Assembly (NCBI GenBank): GCA_900491605.1
Contig: UESW01005000.1
Coordinates: 502,654-566,653, forward strand
Length of the DNA: 64,000 nt
Origin: Calamus simplicifolius
Lineage: Eukaryota > Streptophyta > Magnoliopsida > Arecales > Arecaceae
Direction: 5' to 3'
The notes beneath the pieces were generated by a model. The model saw only the letters and a program-made list of their open reading frames with translations, did not search any database and was not told the DNA's origin. The position numbers and the translations under genes are program-made. How positions within the stretch are numbered: the stretch's first letter is position 1; every line of letters starts with the position of its first letter. Shown here in pieces: positions 55,518-64,000 of the stretch.

Positions 55518-56098
55518 AGTGTTTTTCTCATCTCATCATTCAATATACAACTAACTGCATCATTGAATGTAAGGTTACCTGATACCGAGTTGCTGACTGT
55601 CATCACAAGATTGTTCCAACTCTCTAGCAAGGAACATAAGAAAAGAAGAGCCCTGAATGAATCATCAAAACCAACAGAGACCGACTCCAATTGATTAATC
55701 ATTATGTTGAACTCGTTCAGATGCTCCATCACTGAACTATTCTCAGCCATCTTCAAATTGAAGAGCTTTTTCATGAGAAATATCTTGTTTGAGGTGGAAG
55801 GTTTTTCATACAGCTTTGTTAAAGCGGTCTTCATATCCACGGTGGTCTTTTCCTTTGCAATATTATACGCCACTTGAGGTGTTAACGATAATCTAATCGT
55901 GGCCAGGGCTTTCCTATCTAGAATCATTCAATCTGAGTCGCTCATTGAATCCGGCTTCTTTCCCTCTAATGGAAGGTAAAGATCCTTCTGATATAGGTAG
56001 TCCTCAATTTGCATCCTCCACCATCCGAAATTGTGACCATTGAATTTTTCGATTTTGATCTTGTCTTCTACCATCTCTTTGTTGATTTGTCCGACCAT
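55484..56098 (-). pseudogene. gag: Element E gag
   Basis: Seen: ATG 56098 starts MVGQINKEMVEDKIKIEKFN; GHNFGWWRMQIEDYLYQKDL follows; a TGA replaces an expected Trp after SDSD (about 55925), then RKALATIRLSLTPQVAYNI, TSNKIFLMKKLFNLKMAENS and VMEHLNEFNIMINQLESVSV, the UBN2-type copia gag. The frame ends at 55484 where the zinc-knuckle region begins in another frame. Confidence 0.88.
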
Positions 56099-56115
56099 AA
56101 TAATGAAAAAAACCA

Positions 56116-56127
56116 AGCTCTGATACC
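56116..56127 (-). other. Element E primer binding site
   Basis: GCTCTGATACCA on plus, i.e. TGGTATCAGAGC on the minus strand, three bases from the LTR boundary; tRNA-iMet primer. Confidence 0.9.
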
Positions 56128-56130
56128 AAT

Positions 56131-56710
56131 TTGATAGGGAATACAACAAATATTCCTCTAATAAGATCGCTATTAGTACGGCCAAGCACTCAGTTGCGAT
56201 AAAATCAACAAAAAATACAGAATAATAATAGGAACCAAAATCCAAAGAAAAAGCGAGAGACAAGGATTTTACGTGGTTCATCCAAAGTGGGCTACGTCCA
56301 CGACGACACAGGATCTGCAAGGCTTCACTAAGAGTTGAATCAGGTACAAGCTCTCAAAATTACTCTCTCTCAGAAACTCTTATGATCCAGAGAGTTGAAT
56401 TAGGATCTACAGCACACTGAGGATGTCCTCACAGAACCTTCTATTCTCTTTTTTTTTCGCTCAACTTCACCGATTGAAGAAGACACCACAAGGATCGAAG
56501 ACTCTCCTCCAATCTAATCCCATCCCAAAACTGGCTCCACACTTTTGGCAACCATGGACTGATTTGCTGCCTTGAAAATCTTCAACAAATCCTCCTCAAT
56601 ATCAAATTTGGAAGTTGCAACAAATCCTTCCCAAAATCAGCTTCCTTAGTTGGCCAAATCGAATTCAAAATTCGAATTCAAACTCCCTCTTGATGAAATT
56701 AAGCTCCATC
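56131..56710 (-). repeat. Element E 5' LTR
   Basis: About 580 bp, shorter than the other LTR mainly because it lacks the 42-bp extra copy; the final 7 or so bases (CATAACA) are not present. Confidence 0.88.
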
Positions 56711-57043
56711 GCTGATTAGTCCATCGAAAGTCTATTTATGCTTTGGTCAAGATGAAGAAGAAAAAAAAGTACCAGCCTCAGAAAGAAAGATCTCGGACTA
56801 ATTAATTATTTCATTCATATGGCATATTTGGAATGAGAAAAACTTAAGAATTTTTTTCAACAAGTGCCTATCCTTGTCTTGGATCCTTCGTAAGACACTT
56901 GCTAGTCTCACCTTATAGAGCAATCTCTGCCCCATGATATTGAATTATCATAAAAGACTCTGCAATATCCTTTTTCTCCTTATCTTCTTGTAAATTTTTG
57001 ATTTTGTAAATACTTTTGCTTTTTATAAATTTTTATGTGGGAT

Positions 57044-57092
<49 letters not shown>

Positions 57093-57724
57093 AAAAAAAA
57101 AAAAAAAATCCATGTTTGAAACCTCCCATTTGACTGCTGACTTGACTATATGACCATCACTTAGAGAGTCGCCTAAACTTGTTTGACTGTCACGACATTG
57201 GCCGAGTAGGCCCAAAAATGTGGTGAATTGTACCTTCAAGAGCATGAAAGTGAGTTGGCTTTGGCCGGGGTTGTTGGGCCTGAGCAGCCGATGGTCGGAA
57301 TGGAGAAGAAAAAAAATTTCAGAGGAAATGTTGAAGTCGATTGATTATGTCATTTATGTTAAACAATAGTTATTCACAATGCTATATCTACCTTCAATTT
57401 ATGATGCAATCTCTGACTCGACAAATAGAAATCTTTTTCGAGAAAAAAGCTCAACGCCAGAAGACGCATCGTTGAAGTTACCAATGTCTGCGTGATGCTT
57501 GACAAGAAGCTTACCAAATGCTAGTTTAACAAAGGTGGAGTAGATGATGGTTAAAATTTTATCCCTCATACAACTCCTATTTGCATTCATTCCACACAGG
57601 AGATAGATAACACCATTGCAGCTAATGTTTATCTCAATCCAAATGTGTTCATTTTTGCTAAACTTTCATTGCACCATATCTGCAGTAATATAATAAGTTG
57701 GTAGACTTGTGTTATGTTCACAAA
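56711..57724. other. Intergenic DNA with a (CT)n microsatellite
   Basis: 3' flank of the receptor kinase. (CT)n at about 57043-57087 followed by a poly-A run. No gene recognised. Confidence 0.4.
57043..57087. repeat. (CT)n microsatellite
   Basis: About 20 CT dinucleotides. Confidence 0.95.
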
Positions 57725-60189
57725 TCATCTGCACTCTAGTTTGGTAATAGTGAGATCATTCACAGAGCATGTCTTGTTGCTTTTCATCAATGAAATGGAA
57801 TCCAAGTGGCTACTCCCTCCAAAGAATGCAGACTGTTTTGGAACTGGCACATTTGTATCACTGCTAAGCATAGAGACTACCAAAGACATGGTTGGCCTGT
57901 CTGTTGGGAATTCTTGAACGCATAACAGCCCCACTTTGATGGTTTTGAGCACTTCTGACTGAGACCATGAGTCACCTAAAGATGGATCAACCAACTCTAG
58001 GATTCTGTTTTCCTTCCAGAGTGTCCATGCCTGATTCAAATAAAATTCAACTATAAAAGTTTGCATGAAAATTTATAAACGAAACTTCGACCTGCTGATT
58101 GTGGCCCCTGCTTATCAAAAAGAAAGAGAAGAGAAAGAGAGCCAGGAAGAGAAGGACTTTTTGTGTTTGTGTGTGTGTGTGTGTGTTTAGGAGGGCATGG
58201 GGTGCAGCAAATAATTCAATTACAGAAATGAAAGATCACTGCACATGTTTGCTCCAAAATGAGCATTGCACATGATGAGAACCAAGTTGAATATATATAT
58301 ATACTTACATATCGCAAAAGGTTCAGAGCTCTCTCATCGTCGATAAAATAGTTGTTCCTCTTGCCACTCACAATTTCTAAAAGCAAAGCACCAAAGCTGA
58401 AGACGTCAGATTTCTCAGAAATCTGCCCTTCCATGGCATACTCAGGGGACATGTAACCACTGCATTTCATTGTTTAGAGCATAAGGTTTCAGTACCTAGA
58501 ATTGAACCTAAAATTCATAAAACTGAACCAAACCATACTGATAAATTGCATTCTTAGCATTTCTATCACTGCTTTGTCTTATAGGAACAGTGTGAGCAAC
58601 ATGCACAATTTGTTGTCAGCCAACCAGTATCTGCTGGTTAGCACAACTCTCCTCAGAGAAGAGGTCCTCAGTTCAGCTGAGAATGGTGGCATGCCCCACA
58701 TGCGCCATTATCCTTCTAAAAAGAAAAAGAAACAAAAAGCACAGAAATAGAGGAAAAAGGATAAGGCATCATTTATTGTGCATTGTAGAACTGAAACAAA
58801 GTATCAACATCTTCTTTTGGAGTCTTTCTCTAGCATTTTGTGTGGAAGTAAAATATACTTCTTTATTTCCTAGAGTGAAATTTATGAACGCAATTTCATC
58901 AAAAAAGAAACTTATGAGCATGATATGTACATGCTCTTAGGCATACCAAACAAATAGGAACCTTTATTCATCTAATAACTCACATTGTTCCAACGACTCT
59001 ATCTGTCGTTTCTGTGCTCTGATCTCCACCAAAAAGCCGTGCCATGCCAAAGTCCGATATCCTGGGATTAAAATGTTCATCTAATAAAATGTTGCTCGCT
59101 TTCAGATCACGGTGAATAATTTTCAATCTAGAGTCTCTATGAAGGTATAGCACCCCTCGAGCAATCCCTTCAACAATGTTGTAGCGGGTTTTCCAGTCTA
59201 ATAGACCTTTCTTGGTTGCATCTGACCAGAAAATCATAGGAACATATTGTCATTACATTGACTTATATAAGCAAGCTTTTATGAACTAAAGAATGTTGAT
59301 GATAAAATTTGGAAAAAATACACGAGGCCTCTAGAAGACAAAGGGAAGCATTTTTTTTCAAGAAAAAAATCATCATGCAATTCCTTACAGATGAAAATGT
59401 AATTCTCAATGAAAAAAATCAGATGAGTATTTTAGACTGGCTAACCAGATAATATGTTATATATTCTCTAATCCTAATGTTTGGCCATGAGAAAAATGAA
59501 TTAGAAAAGAACATAAGAAAATAAATAGAACAAGCTCATGTACGCAAATTCACAGGATCAAAAACAAGCTTTCCTCAAACATATAACTTGACCAACATCC
59601 ATTGCATTTGCATGTTGTAGTTTGTCTATGTCGAATATTATGCCTGTTTCATATTGTGTTTCAAAGTAACAGGAAATGTTTATGATAAGCAATCTAACCA
59701 AAGAGAAAGGCATCCAAACTCTTGTTGGGCATGAACTCATAGAGCAACAGTTTCTCTTCTCTATGTGGGCAGCAACCCAAAAGCCTGACTAGGTTCCTGT
59801 GTTGGAGCTTGGATATCAGTTCTACCTCATTCTTGAACTCCTTTAAGCCCTGCCCAGACCTCTGGATAGTCTTTTCACTGCTATTTCTTGGCCACCCGGA
59901 AGCTTTCCCTGGAGACAACATCATAAGCTTTCGAAACTTATAAAGTTCAACTAAAATTGGTTTAAGATAATGAAAAGTACCTTGTAAACTGGACCAAATC
60001 CTCCCTCTCCGAGCTTACTTTCATTGCTAAAGTTGTTTGTTGCTGCTGCTACCATGTTAAAATCAAAAAATGGCGAATCTAGGTCTTTTCCATCCTCCAT
60101 GACAATTTTAAGCTCATTTGCAAATGGTAAAGGATTTCTTGTTCCCAGTATGGGTGAAACAGTGTCATTTTGTTCCTGTCTTCTCCTTG
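57725..60189 (-). pseudogene. Receptor-like serine/threonine kinase (S-domain type), kinase exons with a frameshift
   Basis: Minus-strand exons with canonical GT/AG borders: 60189-59981, 59908-59699, 59221-58984, 58459-58309, 58030-57725. Seen: FDFNMVAAATNNFS and glycine loop LGEGGFGPVYK (exon 1); EIAVKRLSR with catalytic Lys and EFKNEVELISKLQHRNLVRL (exon 2); IIHRDLKASNILLDEHFNPR and ISDFGMARLFGG (exon 3); GYMSPEYAMEGQISEKSDVF (exon 4); VGLLCVQEFPTDRPTMSLVV and a C-terminal tail (exon 5). Phases agree at every checked border. One base is missing in exon 2 just after VKRLSR (near 59860), giving an early stop. Family role: plasma-membrane signalling. The lectin/S-locus ectodomain was not found. 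Confidence 0.88.
58160..58183. repeat. (GT)n microsatellite in the last kinase intron
   Basis: About 10 GT dinucleotides between exons 4 and 5. Confidence 0.85.
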
Positions 60190-61147
60190 CTGTTGATAAA
60201 ATTCAACATAATGCCTTCAGAACAATATTTTGCTCTAAGATAATAATAGGAACAACTTATCATCAGGAAATCTACATATTCTAGTCCTCAATAAATTTGA
60301 TTCATACAATTCTCTTTATACCATAACAAAGCAGAATTTCATATTTGGGCCTTTCTCATATAGCCAGTTTGAGCATTACTTTGCTCAAGATCACAGCCAT
60401 CAATCGAAACTATAACAGTTAAATTTTCAAGATAAGCAAATATGGACAATCATGCTTGGAAGTTTGCCAATTACTGAGAACATTTTCCCACTAATGGCCT
60501 GTGCATGTTCTCTAAACATATTTCACTGCATTTTATTGATAAAATATTGAAGCCAAATATAGAACATGATAAGCAAACAATCAAAAATGAAGGACAAGCC
60601 AAAATAAATTCTTCAACAAAAATAATTGTCCATAGAAAGGGGTCAATCTATAGAAAAAAACAAAAAAAAAATATGGCACGCTGTATCTTTATCACCTTTA
60701 CAGAGTACGGATGCTCATGAATCCACCAAAATAAAAGGAGAAGAAGGTATGCAATTCAATCTCTGTTCTTCCAGTTATTGTCAATACAAAAAGAACAACA
60801 GAACATCAAAATCGATTCAATTGAATGCTAAGAATAGAGGCTTTAAGATAGATACTCTAAGGGAAGGATCCTTTGGTTTACCTATTCTTTTCCTGACATA
60901 CTTCACCAGCAGGTATGTACACAAAGACATGATGTTTCCAAAGAGAGTCTGAAGATGCAATGATGACAAGCGTTGTATTCTGGTTATTGGTCCACCATGC
61001 AACAAGGATTGAGCACTCAATCCTCACCATATATCCTAAATACAAAAATAGTCCCTAACAATCTTCTTAAAGAATAGTTGAGCATGGTCAAGATAATACT
61101 TCTTTTGTCTAAACATGTTCACAATTGCAGTTGCCCGGAAAGAGAAA
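60190..61147. other. Upstream region of the kinase
   Basis: AT-rich. A minus-strand stretch at about 60880-60950 (IMSLCTYLLVKYVRKRIGK) followed by a GTAAAC donor could be the remnant of the transmembrane/juxtamembrane exon. The extracellular exon expected further upstream is absent; element C begins at 61148. Confidence 0.35.
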
Positions 61148-61285
61148 TGATGAGGGGTAAAATTGTATTGCATTAATACCCACGCACATCGACAATTGGG
61201 TCAAGTCCAATCCCAACATCCTGTAGGCCAGCTGTCACAACCATCCAGCGGCGAAGCCGAATCGCCTTTAGCAAAGTCGGGTCGC

Positions 61286-61425
61286 CCCGACAGCCCGAGC
61301 CATCCTCATACCTCGGTAATCATTAACCCGAGCCATCCTTATACTTCGGCAGACCGAGTCATCCTATACCTCAAAAAACCAAGTTGTCCCTTGCCTCGGC
61401 TAGACCGAGGCACTTGAATACCTCT
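61286..61425 (+). repeat. Degenerate tandem units in LTR C
   Basis: Four to five units of 26-33 bp with a CCGAG...CTCGG core (CCCGAGCCATCCTCATACCT, CCCGAGCCATCCTTATACTT, ACCGAGTCATCCTATACCTC, ACCGAGGCACTTGAATACCT). Confidence 0.75.
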
Positions 61426-61697
61426 GCGGAACCCGACGTGGGAGAGTTCAAATTCTGATAACTGAATAAGATTCCAAACGGAGAATCATGCCAGAAGTGG
61501 CCTAAAGGGCTATAGAAGTGGCCTAAAACCTACATGATCGTCGAATATCAAGGCATCAACCAGCTTTCCTGGCCGTCGATCCTCTAACTGACAAGATACG
61601 GATCCTACTGGCCCTGTAACAAACTTGATTCGAATCCATTTCGATTCTCAACAGCTTTCAGACCCCCCACAATGCGCCCAGGGAATCAGATAATCAT

Positions 61698-61721
61698 CTA
61701 TAAATATCACAGCTATAAATA
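61698..61721 (+). promoter_or_regulatory. Duplicated TATA box in LTR C
   Basis: CTATAAATATCACAG occurs twice in direct tandem, so two CTATAAATA boxes lie 15 bases apart. LTRs A and B have one. Confidence 0.6.
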
Positions 61722-61968
61722 TCACAGCTCGGAGCTCTCGGGAGAACACCCGCCCAGGGGAACTCCTCTGCGAGAGTCTTCTCCTCACATCTGCTTGCTG
61801 TAAATCCACTAACTTGGGCATCGGAGGGTCCTCCACAGAGGGCAACCCCCGAGATACCCTCTGCATGCGGACTATCTTGCAGGTCACCCCCTCCCAACGA
61901 TGGGACTGGCGTCCAAATCAGGAGCCAGAGCACGCCTGGGTCGGAGAATGGATTTCGCGGCAATAGAT

Positions 61969-61985
61969 TGGCACTAGAGGAAGGG
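61969..61985 (+). other. Element C primer-binding-site candidate
   Basis: TGGCACTAGAGGAAGGG, three bases after the LTR end; TGG start is the rule for tRNA primer sites. The priming tRNA was not identified. Confidence 0.5.
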
Positions 61986-62122
61986 CCTCAAGTCCCGTAA
62001 ACTTGTAATCCAGGAGACAAAACTCAACATCAAAGGAAGCATTCTCTAATGGCCAATAAAAGAGAGCCACATTCGAGGCTCAAGATCAGGCTACCTCTCA
62101 AAGGCCTGATCCAATTAGCGGT

Positions 62123-63540
62123 ATGGCGCCTCCGCCACCACTGCCAGCTGAGACTCCTTCGCTGCCAGCAACGGTGGTAGCACTGGACCAGTTTGCCACT
62201 CTGGTCCAGCAGGTCCAGATATTGACCCAGCTGGTCCAAGGACTTTAGGGGATTCGGCCCAGCCGTTCTGTCCCATAGCTTCATGAAGAGGCAGGTTATC
62301 ATCACCAGCCCGCGAGGACAAAGCCAGTGCCACGACGGGATGAAGGGAAGAGCCCGCTCAGATCTCGACGCGCTCGCTCTCATTCCCCGATGTCTTCCCA
62401 AGATTCAACCCCGCGGCCGTCTGCCCGTCGTCCAATCCCTCCTAACACTTTGGTCGAAGGGATTAGACAACAGATGCAGGAGATGCATTGAGAATGGCGT
62501 CAGGAGTTGGACGCCGCCAGACAAGCCCCTTCGTCCAGCCAAAAGCGGAGCAGGCATTCCCTTCACCAAAAAGATCATAAGGGAAGTGATTCTCTCTCAT
62601 GTCAAGCTTCCCACCATCGAGCCATACCATGGATCCACTGATCCCGATGACCACTTGAGCAGCTTCAGATCCATCATGATGTTCCACGGAGCATCGGATG
62701 TGATCCTGTGCCGAACCTTCCCCTCCACTCTAAGGGGATCTGCCCGGACCTGGTTTAATAGCTTAAAGCCAGGTTCCATTGATTCTTTCGACGAGCTGAG
62801 TTGTTTGCTCAACAGCCAATTCGTCAGCAGCCTTCGCCAGTGATGGAGATCGATTCCCTCTCCGAGGTTAAGCAGAGAGAGGGGAATTGTTGAAGAATTA
62901 CCTTGGCCATTTCAATACGACCCTCTGAAAGTCAAACATCTCAACCACGAGGTAGCCATGTCTGCCTTGGTTAGAGGAGTGTTAAAGAAGGGAGACTTCT
63001 ACTTGGCTCCGAAGGTTAACTACCCGAAAAGCCTCTCGGACATGATGTCCCTGGTGGATAAGTATGCCAGGATTGAAGAATCAAGGAGGTCAGTTCGAGC
63101 CAAGCAATTGAAGAAGAAGGAGGCAAAGGGCCCAGACAAGCAACGAGCCTACCGCCGTACAAGCCTGCCTCGCCACCAGAGACCTCCTCCACCGTCGTCT
63201 CGAGATTGAATCTGAAGTCCAGCTCGAAGGTTCGACCGTTACACTCCTCTCACCGTCAAGGACGCAAATCTTGATGGAGATCGAGCGTCAAATTCCTCAG
63301 CCTCCTCCTCTTCGAGGCAATGCGACTTGGAGGGATCCAGCCAAGTACTGCCACTTCCATCGGAATTATGGGCATGACACCGAGGACTATTGGCAGCTCC
63401 AGAACAAGATTGAGCGGTTGATCCGATGGGGCAGGCTGGACCGATTCAAAGGACCTCCTGAACCAAACAATGAAGAGAATGCTAGCCTAAGCCTAGCCAG
63501 TCCCCTTCACCAAATCCTTCGGTTATCAGCAACGTTAACG
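62123..63540 (+). pseudogene. gag: Element C gag
   Basis: Seen: ATG 62123 opens MAPPPPLPAETPSLPATVVA and a Gln/Val/Leu heptad segment, ending at TAG 62246-62248. Other frames continue: Arg/Ser-rich linker, then the retrotransposon gag (PF03732-like) domain GIPFTKKIIREVILSHVKLP, IEPYHGSTDPDDHLSSFRSI, CRTFPSTLRGSARTWFNSLK and SFDELSCLLNSQFVSSL (62550-62835). Stop at 62841; MSALVRGVLKKGDFYLAPKV (62958) resumes; the nucleocapsid KYCHFHRNYGHDTEDYWQL (63340-63400) has Tyr where element B has the second Cys. At least four breaks. Confidence 0.85.
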
Positions 63541-63639
63541 TGATAATGGCGGCCAGCTCCCCATCCTTTCGGCTAGGTGAGGAGGAAACCCACCAAAGAA
63601 GGCTCGGGTCGATGAGCTTACTTTTTTTTTGATGAAGAC

Positions 63640-64000
63640 CTTTGGGAGGTACAGTGCTCCCATGATGATGCTCTGGTTGTATCCTTGAATATGAACAATT
63701 ATGATGTATACCGCATTTTAATTGATAGCGAAAGCTCCGTTAATGTTTTGTACTTCGATGCCTTTGTGAGATTAAAATTCTGGATAGAAAGACTTCGGAC
63801 CATGGAGTCCATCCTATGGGTTTCACAGGTTACTCCATAATCCCCAAGGGGGTTATCACTCTAACAGTCCAAGCCGGCACTTAGCCCCGTGTGGCTACAG
63901 TGCTTATGGATTTCCTTGTAACCAAGCTTCGGTCCCCTTATAATGCCATCCTCGGCATACCTGGACAGATATCCCTCAAAGCTATCGTGTCCATCCCCCA
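63640..64000 (+). pseudogene. pol (PR): Element C protease, cut by the window edge
   Basis: Seen: ALVVSLNMNNYDVYRILIDS then ESSVNVLYFDAFVRLKFW; the catalytic Asp-Ser-Gly of element B is Asp-Ser-Glu here. A frameshift near 63812 and a stop near 63838 follow, then PYNAILGIPGQISLKAIVSI to the window end, the LGIPG motif that is damaged in element B. Confidence 0.8.

Larger units (their letters stand above)
51465..56710 (-). mobile_element. Element E: Ty1/copia retrotransposon, 5.2 kb, minus strand
   Basis: LTRs at 51465-52090 (3' LTR) and 56131-about 56710 (5' LTR). On the plus strand they begin TGATAGGGAATACAAC; the left copy ends CCATAACA next to a polypurine tract (minus CCAAGTGGGAGAT). Primer site TGGTATCAGAGC on the minus strand at 56116-56127. 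Gag, PR, INT, RT, RNH follow in copia order, all broken. The last few bases of the right LTR and a clear target duplication are missing. Confidence 0.92.
61148..61965 (+). mobile_element. Element C 5' LTR (Ty3/gypsy, Tat type)
   Basis: Starts TGATGAGGGGTAAAATTG, homologous to LTRs A and B, and ends GCGGCAATA (CA changed to TA), about 818 bp. It lacks the 25-bp CTCGG array of A and B; instead 61286-61425 has four or five diverged units of CCGAGCCATCCTCATACCTC type. TATA boxes at 61698-61706 and 61713-61721. Followed by a primer-site-like TGGCACTAGAGGAAGGG at 61969-61985. Confidence 0.85.
61148..64000 (+). mobile_element. Element C: Tat-type gypsy element, 5' part only in window
   Basis: 5' LTR, leader, gag and the start of protease on the plus strand; continues beyond 64000. 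Homologous to elements A/B but clearly diverged (LTR length, array, protease). Stops and frameshifts throughout indicate an old copy. Confidence 0.85.

Noticed and set aside
1..64000. tRNA or rRNA genes, endogenous pararetrovirus, or bacterial-type defence genes
   Set aside because: No cloverleaf-type A/B boxes, rRNA segments, viral movement/coat protein motifs or bacterial gene organisation were seen in a visual scan; tRNAscan-SE and Rfam searches would be decisive.

Overview
This is a stretch of nuclear DNA from a flowering plant. It is almost entirely transposable elements, broken host receptor-kinase sequence and AT-rich intergenic DNA. The evidence is plant LTR retrotransposon lineages (Ty3/gypsy Tat type with a second RNase H and an antisense extra ORF; several Ty1/copia), a plant CACTA (En/Spm) transposon with TNPD-like and Ulp1-like genes, intron-split S-domain-type receptor kinases, and MITEs with PIF/Harbinger-like and hAT-like ends. 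The species cannot be named from this sequence; a monocot is a weak guess. There is one 25-base assembly gap (4585-4609). No rRNA, tRNA, CRISPR or bacterial-type operon was seen.

Layout. 1-1815: 3' end of a Tat-type gypsy element (element A: antisense-ORF start, polypurine tract, 3' LTR). 1816-2897: AT-rich DNA with a 341-bp Harbinger-type MITE. 2898-16797: a second, 5'-truncated Tat-type element (element B): gag tail, protease, RT, RNase H, second RNase H and integrase on the plus strand, then about 8.8 kb of 3' DNA with three tandem arrays built on short hairpins, a small antisense ORF, a four-exon antisense ORF (aORF) and the 3' LTR. 16798-17192: a TRIM-like mini-retrotransposon cut by element B. 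17193-19083: AT-rich. 19084-34895: a copia element on the minus strand (element F), split by an 11.7-kb CACTA transposon (21311-33008, 3-bp target duplication AAT), which is itself split by a 2.06-kb solo LTR (23574-25630, duplication ATTAA). 34896-42839: intergenic DNA with a hAT-type MITE and a decayed receptor-kinase pseudogene. 42845-48116: a structurally complete copia element (element D; 5-bp duplication TTAAT, LTRs nearly identical). 48600-51145: an unrecognised exon-like segment followed by a 2.2-kb solo LTR (duplication GGATG). 51465-56710: a copia element on the minus strand (element E). 57725-60189: a five-exon receptor-kinase domain on the minus strand with a one-base frameshift. 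61148-64000: 5' LTR, gag and the start of protease of a third, older Tat-type element (element C), running off the window.

No single intact operon-like or defence-like system is present. The most interesting content is structural: the three-level nest; the antisense gene complement of the Tat-type element, where two antisense ORFs each have an upstream TATA-like box and a third such box lacks a clear ORF; the hairpin-cored 64/32/27-bp arrays in its 3' region; and a CACTA element whose Ulp1-type protease keeps all four catalytic residues although its transposase is full of stops. Nearly every element ORF carries frameshifts or stops. Several stops are Trp-to-stop changes of the kind cytosine deamination produces in methylated repeats.
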